Assembly (NCBI GenBank): GCA_023150295.1
Contig: JAKLLE010000013.1
Coordinates: forward strand, 1-64,000
Reading direction: 5' to 3'
DNA length: 64,000 nucleotides
From: Giesbergeria sp.
GTDB lineage: Bacteria; Pseudomonadota; Gammaproteobacteria; Burkholderiales; Burkholderiaceae_C
The notes below the pieces were generated by a model that saw only the letters and a list, made by a program, of their open reading frames with translations, had not been told where the DNA came from and did no database searches. A program made the translations under genes and the position numbers. Within the stretch, counting starts at the first letter, position 1; every line of letters begins with the position of its first letter. Below are positions 32,828 to 41,738 of this stretch, one piece after another.

Positions 32828-35520
32828 AAGGGGGCGTATTCAAAGTCGTCTATTTCAATGCCGAGGTTGGCGGCGATGTGGTCGCGGATCATTTCTAGCC
32901 AGTGTTGTTGTTCTGGGGTGAACGGGTTGGTGTCTGTCTGCTGGTGCTGGGCCAGCCAGGCTTTGAAGTTGGCCTGCACGCGCTCGGGGTAGGGCACCAG
33001 CTCGTTGGTCTGCTGCATGGCAAAGCGCACCAGGCTGACCAGGTCGGTGAGCAGGCGGCGCTGCGTGGCGCCTTTCACCTTGTCTTTGCGCAGGGTGGCG
33101 TAGGCCTGCCACAGGGCGCCTTCGTCGATGTTGAGCGGCGGGGCGTGCAGGGCGTCGGCCAAGGCTTTCACGTCTTCAAACTTGAGTGGCGCACGCGTGG
33201 GCCTGCTGTACAAGATTTGCAGGGCGGTGATTTCGTCTTTGTGCTGGGCGATGAACTGCTCAAAGCTTTGCACCAAGGCGGTGGCACGGTCGCTGCCTTC
33301 GCTGAAACCAGCGTGGATGAGCTCATCTCGCGTCACAGTGTCGATCACCAGGTCTGCCTTCTGCTTCATTTTTAATAGCTGCTCGCGCAGGGCGGGTGCG
33401 GCAAAGGGCTTGGTTGCGTCTCGAAGTCGTTGGTCAGCCTCGGCGGGTGGCATGTCTTGGGTGGCGTCGATGTTCAGCGCCTCCACAATGCCGCGCGCCA
33501 GGTCGCGCAGGGTTTTGCCGCCACTCAGCTCCACCACCTTGGCGCGGTCGGCATCGGTGGCGTCTTTGTCCAACCGGGCCAACCTGGCGGCGATGCTGCT
33601 CAGCACGTCGTCTTCCACATTGCCCAGGCTCACGGCTTGCAGCAGTTTGTCCAGGGGCACGCTCTTTTTGGTGTCCATGGGGCGGCTGTCGGTTTTGTCG
33701 CGCTCGCACACGCCCACGCAATCGACGATGACGAAGTGGTCTTTTTTGATGTGTTCGCCGGGGTTCACGGCGGCCAGGTCGGTGGGGTTGCACACGCGCA
33801 CGCCACGGCCTTTCATCTGCTCGAAGAAGCTGCGGCTTTTCACACTGCGCATGAAGACGACGATTTCCACCGGCTTGATGTCGGTGCCGGTGGCGATCAT
33901 GTCCACCGTGACCGCCACGCGGGGGTAGTAGCCGGTGCGGAAGTCTTTGATGAGCTGCTCGGGGCTGGTGCCGCCGCCCTGGGCGCTGCGGTAGGTGATC
34001 TTTTGCGCGAACTCGTTGCCGCGGCCAAACTCTTCGCGCAGGATTTCGACAATCTTTTCGGCGTGGTTGTCGTCCTTGGCAAAGATGAGGGTTTTGGGCA
34101 GTTCGGTGCGGGCGGGGAACATGTCGGCCTGCCAGCGCTCAACCAGGGTGCGCACCACGGTGCGGATCTGGTCGGGCGTTTGCACGGCGCGGTCCAACTC
34201 CTCGGGCTGGTATTCAAAGTCGTCGTCCAGCTGCCAGGCTGTTTTGCGGCGGGTGGCTTTGTCTTGGGTTTCCAGCCAGAAGCCTTTGTCCACCTTGGCG
34301 CCCTGCTCGCTCACCTCGGTTTTGATGCGGTAGACGTCGTAGTTCACATTCACACCATCGGCCACGGCCTGGGCGTGGCCGTATTCCATGACCAGGTTTT
34401 GATTGAAGAAGCCAAAGGTCTGTTTATTGGGCGTGGCGGTCAGGCCTATCAAATACGCGTCAAAGTACTCCAGCACCTGGCGCCACAGGTTGTAGATGCT
34501 GCGGTGGGCCTCGTCCGTGACCACAATGTCAAAGCTCTCGATGGGGATGGCGGGGTTGTAGCCAATGGGCTCGGGGTCTTTGAAGAGGGTCTCGATTTTC
34601 TCGGTGGATTCTTCGTCGGCCTCTTCGGCCAGCTCGCGCCCCTTGAGCATGCTGAACATGCGCTGGATGGTGCAGATGACCACACGGGCGCTAGTGTCGA
34701 GCTGGTTGCTTTGCAGATGCTGGACGATGTATTCCTCGCCAAACTTGTAGTTGTTGTAGGGGCTGGCGTAGGCGTCAAACTCTTTTTTGGTCTGGCGGGC
34801 CAGGTTGCCCCGGTCCACCAAGAAGAGCACACGGCGCGCCCCGCCAAACTTGATGAGGCGGTAAATGAAGCCGATGCTGGTAAACGTCTTGCCGCTGCCG
34901 GTGGCCATCTGGATGAGGGCCTTGGGCTTGTTGGCGGCCAGGGATTTCTCCAGGTTGGTGATGGCGCTGATCTGGGCGGGCCACAGGGCATAGTGCGCGC
35001 CGCCGCTGCCCCATTCGGTGACCAGCTTGGGCATGTTGCGCATGCGGGCCAGGAAGGTGCTGGGCGCATCGCTCACTCCCTCGCTGCCTACTGCCGGCGG
35101 CAGCAGCGCCAGCCACTGTGCCAGCAGTTCGGGGCGGAAAAAGGCAAACACGGCGCGTGCGCGCGGCTCGGGGTCCAGGCCGTTGGTGAAGTGGGTTTCT
35201 ACCCCCGTGCTTTCCCACACAAAAGGCAGGGGGCGGCTCCAGGCGGGCAGGGTGGTGGGCAGGCCTTTGGCGTAGCGGCTGCTTTGCAGCTCTACCCCGG
35301 TGAGCGTGGCGCCCTCTTTCTTGGCCTCGATCACGCCGCAGGCCTTGCCGTTCACATAGAGCAGGTAGTCGGCAAAGCCAAAGCCGGTGTTGAGGGGGAA
35401 TTCGCGGATGGCGACGCCCGTGGCGGCGTGAATGTTGGCGTCAGAGACATTGCAGACGTGCCAGCCCGCTTGCTGCAATAGCGCGTCGATGCTGACTCTG
35501 GCTTTTTGCTCTGGCGTCAT
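32734..35520 (-). CDS. hsdR: Type I restriction-modification endonuclease subunit HsdR
   Basis: This 928-residue restriction and translocation subunit has an N-terminal PD-(D/E)XK nuclease (Asp51 in GFADYLLYV, then Glu65-Ala-Lys67). Superfamily 2 helicase domains follow, with Walker A ATGSGKT (206-212) and DEAH box DEAH (336-339). A C-terminal EcoEI-R-like helical domain completes it. All key residues are intact. It is the first gene of the locus, transcribed toward hsdS, and its TGA overlaps the GTG of the next gene. Confidence 0.96.
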   Translation of the reverse strand: MTPEQKARVSIDALLQQAGWHVCNVSDANIHAATGVAIREFPLNTGFGFADYLLYVNGKACGVIEAKKEGATLTGVELQSSRYAKGLPTTLPAWSRPLPFVWESTGVETHFTNGLDPEPRARAVFAFFRPELLAQWLALLPPAVGSEGVSDAPSTFLARMRNMPKLVTEWGSGGAHYALWPAQISAITNLEKSLAANKPKALIQMATGSGKTFTSIGFIYRLIKFGGARRVLFLVDRGNLARQTKKEFDAYASPYNNYKFGEEYIVQHLQSNQLDTSARVVICTIQRMFSMLKGRELAEEADEESTEKIETLFKDPEPIGYNPAIPIESFDIVVTDEAHRSIYNLWRQVLEYFDAYLIGLTATPNKQTFGFFNQNLVMEYGHAQAVADGVNVNYDVYRIKTEVSEQGAKVDKGFWLETQDKATRRKTAWQLDDDFEYQPEELDRAVQTPDQIRTVVRTLVERWQADMFPARTELPKTLIFAKDDNHAEKIVEILREEFGRGNEFAQKITYRSAQGGGTSPEQLIKDFRTGYYPRVAVTVDMIATGTDIKPVEIVVFMRSVKSRSFFEQMKGRGVRVCNPTDLAAVNPGEHIKKDHFVIVDCVGVCERDKTDSRPMDTKKSVPLDKLLQAVSLGNVEDDVLSSIAARLARLDKDATDADRAKVVELSGGKTLRDLARGIVEALNIDATQDMPPAEADQRLRDATKPFAAPALREQLLKMKQKADLVIDTVTRDELIHAGFSEGSDRATALVQSFEQFIAQHKDEITALQILYSRPTRAPLKFEDVKALADALHAPPLNIDEGALWQAYATLRKDKVKGATQRRLLTDLVSLVRFAMQQTNELVPYPERVQANFKAWLAQHQQTDTNPFTPEQQHWLEMIRDHIAANLGIEIDDFEYAPFNAQGGLGKVHQLFGAELPKVIEELNRELAA

Positions 35521-35561
35521 GGGGCCTCCCTGCGGAGCATTCTAGTGAATAAGCCATCAAT

Positions 35562-35610
35562 GGCCTATAGCCCTTGCAGGTATTGCGCCAATAGCTATGT
35601 TTTTTGTAGC
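35562..35610. repeat. Dispersed AT-rich repeat, copy f
   Basis: GGCCTATAGCCCTTGC then GCGCCAATAGCTATG, poly-T and GTAGC. It lies upstream of hsdR, in the 145-bp gap before the LysR-type regulator gene. Confidence 0.7.
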
Positions 35611-35665
35611 AATCCATTGGGCGCTACGGTGTGGCTGCGGTTGCGTGGGATGTCAGGCTGTACCC

Positions 35666-36550
35666 CTACAGCGCTTGCGGCACCGCCTCCGCCAGAAAGT
35701 CATACACCGCCCGGATGCGCGCGCTGGTGCGGATCTCGCAGTGCACCGTGAGCCACATGGGCAGCGGCGGCGGCTGGATGGCGGGCAGCACCCGCAGCAC
35801 CTCGGGGTCGGTGCGTGCCATGTAGTGGCCCACGAAGCCGATGCCCAGGCCTGCGCGCACGGCCTGCCAGTAGGCCATGAGGTCGTCGGTGCGAAACGCA
35901 AATTGCTCGCGCCCCACCGGGTGGCCCGGGGCGGCGAAGCCGCGCAGGATGTCCTCGTTGCGGTCGTTGCCCACCAGTTCGTGCGCCAGCAGGTCGGTGG
36001 GCTGGCGCGGCGTGCCCCGGCGGCGCAGGTAGTCGCGGTGCGCAAAAGCGCCCAGCGCCACGCTGCCGATGCGCCGCGCCACCAGGCTGGACTGGTCGGG
36101 CTGCACCATGCGCAGGGCGATGTCGGCCTCGCGGCGCAGCAGGTTGCTGACCTCGTTGCTGGCCACCAGCTCCACCTGGATGCCGGGGAGCTGCTGGCGC
36201 ATGCGCAGCAGCAGCGGCGGCAGCAGCAGGCAGGCCACGGGCTGGCTGGCGCTGATGCGCACCGTGCCGCTGGCGCCGGCCTGCGCACCCGAGACGCCGC
36301 GTGCCAGCGCATGCGCGCCGGCCTCCATGGCGCGCGCCGAATCGGCCAGCCGCAGCGCCGTGGCCGTGGGCTGCAGGCCCCGGCCGGTGCGCTCGAACAG
36401 CACCGTGCCCAGTTGCGCCTCCAGCTCGGCGACATGGCGGCCCATGGTGGGCTGGCTGGACTGCAGCGCCCGCGCCGCGCCCAGCAGGCTGCCGTGTTCC
36501 AGCACGGCCAGGAAGGAGCGCACCAGGTTCCAGTCGAACGGGGTATTCAT
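35666..36550 (-). CDS. LysR-family transcriptional regulator
   Basis: This 294-residue regulator has the N-terminal LysR helix-turn-helix (FLAVLEHGSLLGAARALQSS, then QPTMGRHVAELEAQLG) and a periplasmic-binding-like effector domain from about residue 90. Start 36550 gives the standard MNTPFDWNLVRSF opening; a longer in-frame extension was rejected because it is the shadow of the divergent gene. It is transcribed away from the reductase/Acg-like genes with 79 bp between. That gap carries ATTGTG-N18-CACAAT (36581-36610), a possible binding site. It probably controls the divergent operon. Confidence 0.93.
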   Translation of the reverse strand: MNTPFDWNLVRSFLAVLEHGSLLGAARALQSSQPTMGRHVAELEAQLGTVLFERTGRGLQPTATALRLADSARAMEAGAHALARGVSGAQAGASGTVRISASQPVACLLLPPLLLRMRQQLPGIQVELVASNEVSNLLRREADIALRMVQPDQSSLVARRIGSVALGAFAHRDYLRRRGTPRQPTDLLAHELVGNDRNEDILRGFAAPGHPVGREQFAFRTDDLMAYWQAVRAGLGIGFVGHYMARTDPEVLRVLPAIQPPPLPMWLTVHCEIRTSARIRAVYDFLAEAVPQAL

Positions 36551-36580
36551 GGATGAAATCCTGCTATGGGCATTCATGCA

Positions 36581-36610
36581 ATTGTGTAACTGCCCGCGCA
36601 TTCCCACAAT
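36581..36610. promoter_or_regulatory. Candidate LysR operator between divergent genes
   Basis: ATTGTG and CACAAT arms are separated by 18 nt in the short spacer between the LysR gene and the divergent epimerase-like gene. LysR regulators commonly bind interrupted palindromes in such spacers. There is only one candidate, and no experimental support. Confidence 0.35.
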
Positions 36611-36629
36611 CGACCCCATCACAGAGCAC

Positions 36630-37643
36630 ATGGAGATGGACATGGCCAAGACGGTATGGGTGCTGGGCGCCAACGGGCGCCTGGGGCGGGCGGTGGCGCT
36701 GGCCTTCGCGGCGGCGGGCTGGCGGGTGCGCGCGCCCTGGCGGCATGGCGCGGTGGCGCAGGCCCCGGCGCTGCCCGGCGTGCAATGGCTGGCGCCGGGC
36801 GCAGACTTGCAGGCGGCGCTGGACGAGGGGGCCGACGCCGTGGTCCACGCCATGAACCCGGCTCGCTACACCGCCAGCGCATGGCGCGCCGAGGCCCCGG
36901 TGCTGCTGCACCAGGCCATCACCACCGCCCTGGCGCTGCGTGCCGTGCTGTTGTTCCCCGGCAATGTGTACAACTTTGGCGAGGGCATGCCCGCTGTGCT
37001 GGATGCCCGCACGCCCCAGCGCCCCACAACGCCGCTGGGCCAGGTGCGCGTGGCGCTGGAGCAGCAGCTTGCCCAGGCCGTGGCCACCCAGGGGCTGCGC
37101 GCTGTCATCGTGCGTGCGGGCGACTTTTTTGGCGCGGGCCAGGGCACCTGGCTGGACCTGGTGATCGCGCGCAAGCTGCGCCAGGGCGTGATGACCTGGC
37201 CCGGCCCGCTGGACGTGCCGCACGCCTGGGCCTACCTGCCCGACCTGGCCCAGGCCTTCGTGCGCGTGGCCGCAGCGCCTGCTCCTGCGCCGGGGCAGTT
37301 GCCCTGCCTGCCTTTTGCCGGGCACACCGCCACGGGCCACGACTGGCAGGCTGTGCTGGCCGAGTGGGCGCAGGAGCAGGGATGGCTGCGCGGTGGCGCC
37401 TTGCGCGTGCAGTCCCTGCCCTGGGGCTGGATGCGCCTGGCCAGCCCGGTGGTGCCCATGCTGCGCTCGCTGCAGGCCATGCGCTACCTCTGGCAGGTGC
37501 CGCATGCGCTCGACGGCGCGGCGCTGGCCCAGTACGCGGGCCCCGTGCCCCACACCCCGCTGCGCGAGGCGCTGCGCGCCAGCCTGGCCCTGCTGGACGG
37601 CGCTGCGCAGCCCGCCGCCACCCCTATCGCCACAGGAGCCTGA
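36630..37643 (+). CDS. NAD-dependent epimerase/dehydratase-like (atypical SDR) protein
   Basis: This protein of up to 337 residues has a Rossmann NAD(P)-binding start (KTVWVLGANGRLGRAVALAF). It also has a YxxxK-like region replaced by VYNFGEGMPAVLD, and RAGDFFGAGQGTW near residue 170, as in extended or atypical SDR proteins. The substrate is unknown. ATG codons at 36630, 36636 and 36642 are all possible; GGAG at 36632-36635 best suits 36642. It is co-oriented with the Acg-like gene, which begins 2 bp after its stop, and divergent from the LysR gene. Confidence 0.85.
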   Translation: MEMDMAKTVWVLGANGRLGRAVALAFAAAGWRVRAPWRHGAVAQAPALPGVQWLAPGADLQAALDEGADAVVHAMNPARYTASAWRAEAPVLLHQAITTALALRAVLLFPGNVYNFGEGMPAVLDARTPQRPTTPLGQVRVALEQQLAQAVATQGLRAVIVRAGDFFGAGQGTWLDLVIARKLRQGVMTWPGPLDVPHAWAYLPDLAQAFVRVAAAPAPAPGQLPCLPFAGHTATGHDWQAVLAEWAQEQGWLRGGALRVQSLPWGWMRLASPVVPMLRSLQAMRYLWQVPHALDGAALAQYAGPVPHTPLREALRASLALLDGAAQPAATPIATGA

Positions 37644-37645
37644 GC

Positions 37646-38821
37646 ATGCAACGCCGCCCCTTTCTGCGCATCCTCGGCGGCGCCGCCGTGCTCGCCGCTA
37701 CGCCCGCGCTGCCGGGCTGTTCGTCCGCCCTGCCCGCCGAGGCGCTGGCCGCGTGGCAGCCGCCCGCGCCCGTGCCGCCGGGGGGTGATGTGCGCCGCTG
37801 GCTGCTGGCGCACGCCATCCTGGCGCCGCATTCGCACAACCTGCAATCGTGGCTGGTGGACTTGAAAACGCCGGGTGAGATCTGGCTCTATTGCGACCAC
37901 ACGCGCCTGTTGCCCGAGACCGACCCGCACTCGCGCCAGATTCTCATGAGCCAGGGCACCTTCCTCGAATTGCTGCACCTGGCCGCGCTGCAGCAAGGCC
38001 TGCGCGCCGAGATGGAGCTGTTTCCGCACGGCGTGTTCGACCCGCGCACGCCGCCCGCGCCGCCGCACACCCACCACGCCACAGCGCGCGTGCGGCTGGT
38101 GCCCGACGCCAGCGCGCAGCCCGACCCGCTGTTCGCGCAGGTCTTTCGGCGCCACACCAACCGCTCGGCCTACGAGCTGCGCGCGCCCGAGGCGCAGGCA
38201 GTGCAGGCCATTGCGGCGGCCTGTGTGGCGCCCGGCCTGCGTGCGGACTTTGCCCTGCCCGGCAACGCACGCCTGCCCGAGCACCGCGCCATCGCCCGCG
38301 ACGCCTGGCGCGTGGAGCTGGTCACGCCGCGCACCATGCTTGAATCATTGAAGGTGCTGCGCGTGGGCCCGCGCGAGATCGCCGAGCACCGCGACGGCCT
38401 GAGCGTGAACGCACCGGTGCCGCGCGTACTGGCCGCCCTGGGCCTGTTCGATCGCAGCCGCGCCCCCGGCCCCGACGACATGTCTGTGACCCAGCAGGTG
38501 CAGGACTTCAACGCCAAGATCGAGGCCACGCCCGCCTTCTTCGCCATGGTGACCGAGGCCAACGACCGCGCCACCCAGGTTCAGGCCGGGCGCGCCTACG
38601 CGCGTGCGCAGCTCGCCGCCACGGCGCACGGCCTGTCCATGCACCCGCTGCAGCAGGCCTTGCAGGAATACCCCGAGCAGGTGCCCCATTACGCCGCCAT
38701 CCATGCGCTGCTGGGCGCAGGCGGTGGCCGTGGCACGGTGCAGATGTGGGCGCGCCTAGGCTACGCGCCGCCCGTGGGGCCCGCGCCGCGCCGGGGCGTG
38801 CAGGCGCATGTGCTGGGGTGA
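37646..38821 (+). CDS. Acg-like FMN-binding oxidoreductase with Tat/lipoprotein-type signal
   Basis: This 391-residue protein resembles the Acg family of nitroreductase-fold proteins. It carries RRPFLRILGG, a Tat-like twin arginine, followed by a hydrophobic stretch ending LPGCSS, a possible lipobox. HSHNLQSWLVDL near residue 60 and FRRHTNRSAYELRAP near 170 are typical of the family. Acg of Mycobacterium binds FMN and lacks nitroreductase activity. The start has CAGGAGCC upstream. It forms a two-gene unit with the epimerase-like gene and is probably exported to the periplasm. Confidence 0.8.
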   Translation: MQRRPFLRILGGAAVLAATPALPGCSSALPAEALAAWQPPAPVPPGGDVRRWLLAHAILAPHSHNLQSWLVDLKTPGEIWLYCDHTRLLPETDPHSRQILMSQGTFLELLHLAALQQGLRAEMELFPHGVFDPRTPPAPPHTHHATARVRLVPDASAQPDPLFAQVFRRHTNRSAYELRAPEAQAVQAIAAACVAPGLRADFALPGNARLPEHRAIARDAWRVELVTPRTMLESLKVLRVGPREIAEHRDGLSVNAPVPRVLAALGLFDRSRAPGPDDMSVTQQVQDFNAKIEATPAFFAMVTEANDRATQVQAGRAYARAQLAATAHGLSMHPLQQALQEYPEQVPHYAAIHALLGAGGGRGTVQMWARLGYAPPVGPAPRRGVQAHVLG

Positions 38822-38856
38822 AGAAGCAGGCTCAGCGCTGTGGTTTGAATGAAATT

Positions 38857-38905
38857 GGCCTCTAGCGCTTGTGGATAAAGCGCTAATAGCTATTGAAAAG
38901 ATAGC
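38857..38905. repeat. Dispersed AT-rich repeat, copy g
   Basis: GGCCTCTAGCGCTTG, TAAAGCGC, then TAATAGCTATTGAAAAGATAGC. It lies between the convergent Acg-like gene and the zinc-ribbon gene. Confidence 0.8.
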
Positions 38906-38925
38906 AAAAAGCCAGCGAAAACGGT

Positions 38926-39177
38926 TCAGCGTCCCACCACCGACCAGCCCGCCTGCTGGTTGTTCTTGTCGTTCTCGTACTCCCAGGAGGTGCCGCAGCG
39001 GTCGCACTGGTAGCGGGTGATGGTGACGGTGCCGGTTTCGCGCTCTTCCTTGCGGTTGCCGCGTTGCACCAGTTCGGCATGGCCGGGCGCCTTGCGCCAG
39101 TTGCGCTGGATGCCCTTGCAGGGCTCGCACAGTTCCATCGGGTTCAGTTCGCGCTGCCGGGCCAGTTCTTTGCTCAT
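38926..39177 (-). CDS. Small zinc-ribbon protein
   Basis: This 83-residue cytoplasmic protein of unknown function has two CxxC pairs (CEPC near residue 17 and CDRC near 57), the layout of a zinc ribbon. A charged stretch lies between, and the protein ends WSVVGR. Start 39177 (MSKELAR) is supported by its polar opening, and the upstream extension is unlike it. It precedes no obvious partner; the DTW-domain gene lies upstream on the same strand, 37 bp away, and may be co-transcribed. Confidence 0.75.
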   Translation of the reverse strand: MSKELARQRELNPMELCEPCKGIQRNWRKAPGHAELVQRGNRKEERETGTVTITRYQCDRCGTSWEYENDKNNQQAGWSVVGR

Positions 39178-39214
39178 CGGAGGGTGCCTTGGTGGTGTGC
39201 GGGGTGCAGGGGCG

Positions 39215-39958
39215 CTACTGTAAGTCACACAGGCCGCGCAGACGCTGGTGCAGGGCATCACCGGGGTCCACCGGCCGCTGGTTCTTGGCCTGCAGGTAGT
39301 GGTGGGTGAAGACGTCGAGGTAGGCCTCCATCACCTGGGCCGCCTGCGTTTCGCCCGCCAGCGCCAGGCACAGCGCAGCCACCTCCAGGGTGCACAAATG
39401 CGCCGCATCGGCCGACTGACGCAGCCGGTAGCGCGACGATTGTTCGGGCTGCAGGCCCAGCACCGGCAAGGCGTCCAGGTAGGGGCTCTTGCGGAACATG
39501 CGGCGTGCCTCGGCCCAGGTGGCGTCGAGCAGTACGAACAGCGGCTTGCGGTCGGGCGCCTCGCCCGACAGTGCCGTGGGTTGCACCTGTGTCACCACCC
39601 GCTGCGGCGCCGCGTAATCCGCCGGAAACACCAGGCAGGGCTGCCACTGCGGATCGGCCAGCAGGGCCAGCAGGTCGGGGGGTACCTCGGTGCGCGCCCA
39701 GCCGAAGGCAAAGGTGTCGGCCACCACATCGGCCACCAGCCAGCCAGTGTTGCTGGGCTTGAGTGCCTCGGTGTCGCCCATCAGCAGGCAGACGCCCGCG
39801 CGCGTGGGCACGTGCGGCCGCAGAACGCACAGGCAGTGGCTGGGCCGCAGGCGGCAGCCTGGGCAGCGCTCGCCGCTGGGGCCGCCGCGGGCCAGAAACG
39901 GCTTGGCGCTGCGCGCCAGGCGCTCGCTGCGCAGGCGCGCCACGGCGTGGGGTGGCAT
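39215..39958 (-). CDS. tapT: DTW-domain tRNA-uridine aminocarboxypropyltransferase
   Basis: This 247-residue enzyme belongs to the DTW family, which installs acp3U in tRNA (E. coli TapT acts at position 47). The signature region is LFVLLDATWAEARRMFRKSP near residue 148. An N-terminal zinc-type cluster ERCPGCRLRPSHCLC is also present. Start 39958 (MPPHAV) was chosen. The upstream in-frame reading runs into the methyltransferase gene's shadow. Confidence 0.85.
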   Translation of the reverse strand: MPPHAVARLRSERLARSAKPFLARGGPSGERCPGCRLRPSHCLCVLRPHVPTRAGVCLLMGDTEALKPSNTGWLVADVVADTFAFGWARTEVPPDLLALLADPQWQPCLVFPADYAAPQRVVTQVQPTALSGEAPDRKPLFVLLDATWAEARRMFRKSPYLDALPVLGLQPEQSSRYRLRQSADAAHLCTLEVAALCLALAGETQAAQVMEAYLDVFTHHYLQAKNQRPVDPGDALHQRLRGLCDLQ

Positions 39959-39966
39959 GGAAGGCG

Positions 39967-40602
39967 TCACGGTGCGCTTGCGTGTTCCAGCGCGAACAGC
40001 GGCACCTCGGCCTGGTGGCTCAGCCACAGGCCGCCGCCCATCTGGGTAAAGCCCTCGGCCAGCGTGCGGCGGTACATCTGGGCGCGGTGGCGGAACTGGC
40101 GCGCATCGGTGAGCGTCTGGTCCACCATGTCCTGCTCCCAGTCCTCGCGCGTCACGGCCTCCAGGTACAGCGCGCCCTGGCACAGCCGGGCCAGGTTGCG
40201 CATGGCCGCCTGCGCATCGGCCGCGTTCAGGTAGGGCAGCACGCCCTGGCAGATCACCAGGTCGAAGGGCTCGCTGGCGCGGTAGTCGAGCACCGAGCCG
40301 CGCTCCCAGCCAAAGCGCTCGCACAGGTAGGTGCTGTACTCCACGCCATGGAAAGTTGCCTGCGGAAAGTGCCGCGCCACCACATCGCGCCACAGCCCAA
40401 TGCCGCAGCCCACGTCCAGCACGCGCCGCACCGGCACGCGCAGGTACTGCAGGTAGCTGCACACAAAGGCGCCCAGCCGCCCGATGTGCTGCGGGTCGGC
40501 CACGCTGGTTTTGGGGTCGAAGTAGTAGCGCTGGTAGTAGGCCTCGTCGAAGGCAATGGCCTGCGCGTGATCGGCGGGGTGGTCTGTGGGCTTGGGGTGC
40601 AC
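39967..40602 (-). CDS. Class I SAM-dependent methyltransferase
   Basis: This 211-residue protein has a methyltransferase motif I (VRRVLDVGCGIGLWRDV near residue 60), then FHGVEYSTYLCER and DLVICQGVLPYL. The substrate cannot be deduced. The start is GTG at 40602. It lies 8 bp upstream of the DTW-domain gene on the same strand, so the two probably share a transcript. Confidence 0.85.
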   Translation of the reverse strand: MHPKPTDHPADHAQAIAFDEAYYQRYYFDPKTSVADPQHIGRLGAFVCSYLQYLRVPVRRVLDVGCGIGLWRDVVARHFPQATFHGVEYSTYLCERFGWERGSVLDYRASEPFDLVICQGVLPYLNAADAQAAMRNLARLCQGALYLEAVTREDWEQDMVDQTLTDARQFRHRAQMYRRTLAEGFTQMGGGLWLSHQAEVPLFALEHASAP

Positions 40603-40660
40603 GTCAGGTTCCGGTGGGCTGGGGCCTGAGTATCGCCGCCAGCGTGGCAGGTCGGTTGGC

Positions 40661-41092
40661 TTACCCGGGTGTGGCCGGATGCGTCAGTGTGTGCACGTCG
40701 GCAATCAACGTGGCCACCAGGGCGCAAAGCTCTGCAATGGTGGTTTCCTCCACCTCCAGATAGCCCTCGTACTCAGCAAGGTTGCGCTTTTGGTGGGCGC
40801 TGTCCAGCACGCGCCAGCGTGCAGGCGGCCAGTTCACCGTGTGCGCAAGGCACTGGAACACGGTGAAACGGTTTTCGCTGCGGTAGCCATGCCAGCGCAA
40901 AGCCGCCAAGGCGGCGGCGTGGGCAGCGTTGTAGGCACTGCTGAAGCGCCCTTCCGGCGACAAGTGTTTGAGTTGTGCGTCCGCCCAACGCGTCTGGGCC
41001 ATGGCCAGCATGCGCCGCACCTCGGTATCGTTGCGGGGCTCGGCCTTGAGTTGGCCGATGCGCACCAGGTTATCCAGCGCAGTCAAGCCCAT
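40661..41092 (-). CDS. HEPN-domain protein of a HEPN/nucleotidyltransferase module
   Basis: This 143-residue all-helical protein is paired with a nucleotidyltransferase gene, the usual layout of HEPN/MNT toxin-antitoxin systems. The likely HEPN motif is DSAHQKRNLAEYEG (RN at 103-104). It lacks the canonical RX4-6H RNase signature, with Tyr and Glu in place of the His, so RNase activity is uncertain. It overlaps the upstream gene by 23 bp. Confidence 0.72.
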   Translation of the reverse strand: MGLTALDNLVRIGQLKAEPRNDTEVRRMLAMAQTRWADAQLKHLSPEGRFSSAYNAAHAAALAALRWHGYRSENRFTVFQCLAHTVNWPPARWRVLDSAHQKRNLAEYEGYLEVEETTIAELCALVATLIADVHTLTHPATPG

Positions 41093-41666
41093 CGATGTCT
41101 CCGATCAGCACCAGCGTGGGGCGCGAGAGTACACGGTTGACAAAGGAGTCGGGCTCGCTGCGGCGCTTGCAGAATTCGGGCAAGGAATACATGGTGGGGT
41201 TGATCTTGCGCCCCCATTGCTGTTCCAGCGGTGCAAGATGTTCCAGCACTTCGCCCAGGGTGAGCGTGTCGCCCACCAGCATCACATCCACGTCGCTGGC
41301 GGCGGTATCCGTGTGCGACGCGACCGAACCAAAGACCCACGCTGCGTGCAGGCGGGGCGCCAAAGGGGCCAAGGCTTCGCTCAGCGCGGGCACCAGGCCC
41401 AGCGTCTTGTGGGTCAGGGAGACCAGCTCATCAAACACCGGACTGGAGGCATTGGCCTGGAAACGGCGCTGGTTTCCCACGCGCTCGGAAATGAGCAAGC
41501 CCGCTTCGGTCAGCCGGTTGAGTTCGGTTTGCACCGATGCGCTCCCAAGCCCAGTGAGACGGCGCAGCTCACTCAGATGGAAGCTGCGCCCCGCTTGGCC
41601 AAACAACCAGGCAAAAAGCCGGGCCTGTCGGTCGGTCAAAAGGGCAGAAGCGATGGACATGGCCAA
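41070..41666 (-). CDS. Winged-helix-nucleotidyltransferase fusion (MNT-type antitoxin-like)
   Basis: This protein of up to 198 residues joins an N-terminal winged helix (FHLSELRRLTGLGSASVQTE, residues 29-48) to a minimal nucleotidyltransferase domain. The domain carries VFGSVASHTDTAASDVDVML, with G113-S114 and Asp125/Asp127. MNT proteins can silence a HEPN partner by adding AMP to it; the DNA-binding domain suggests that it also controls its own operon. ATG 41666 or 41660 may start it. It overlaps the HEPN gene by 23 bp. Confidence 0.8.
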   Translation of the reverse strand: MAMSIASALLTDRQARLFAWLFGQAGRSFHLSELRRLTGLGSASVQTELNRLTEAGLLISERVGNQRRFQANASSPVFDELVSLTHKTLGLVPALSEALAPLAPRLHAAWVFGSVASHTDTAASDVDVMLVGDTLTLGEVLEHLAPLEQQWGRKINPTMYSLPEFCKRRSEPDSFVNRVLSRPTLVLIGDIDGLDCAG

Positions 41667-41738
41667 ATACTAGCATGATCGTGCCAATTTATGGCTTGAT
41701 ATGATGGGTGGCGCGCATGGCAAAAGACGCTGCGCCAC

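Noticed and set aside
26092-35520. Prophage or integrated plasmid as the source of the defence genes
   Set aside because: No integrase, phage structural genes, tRNA attachment site or plasmid functions are seen. The region is a defence island without visible mobility genes.
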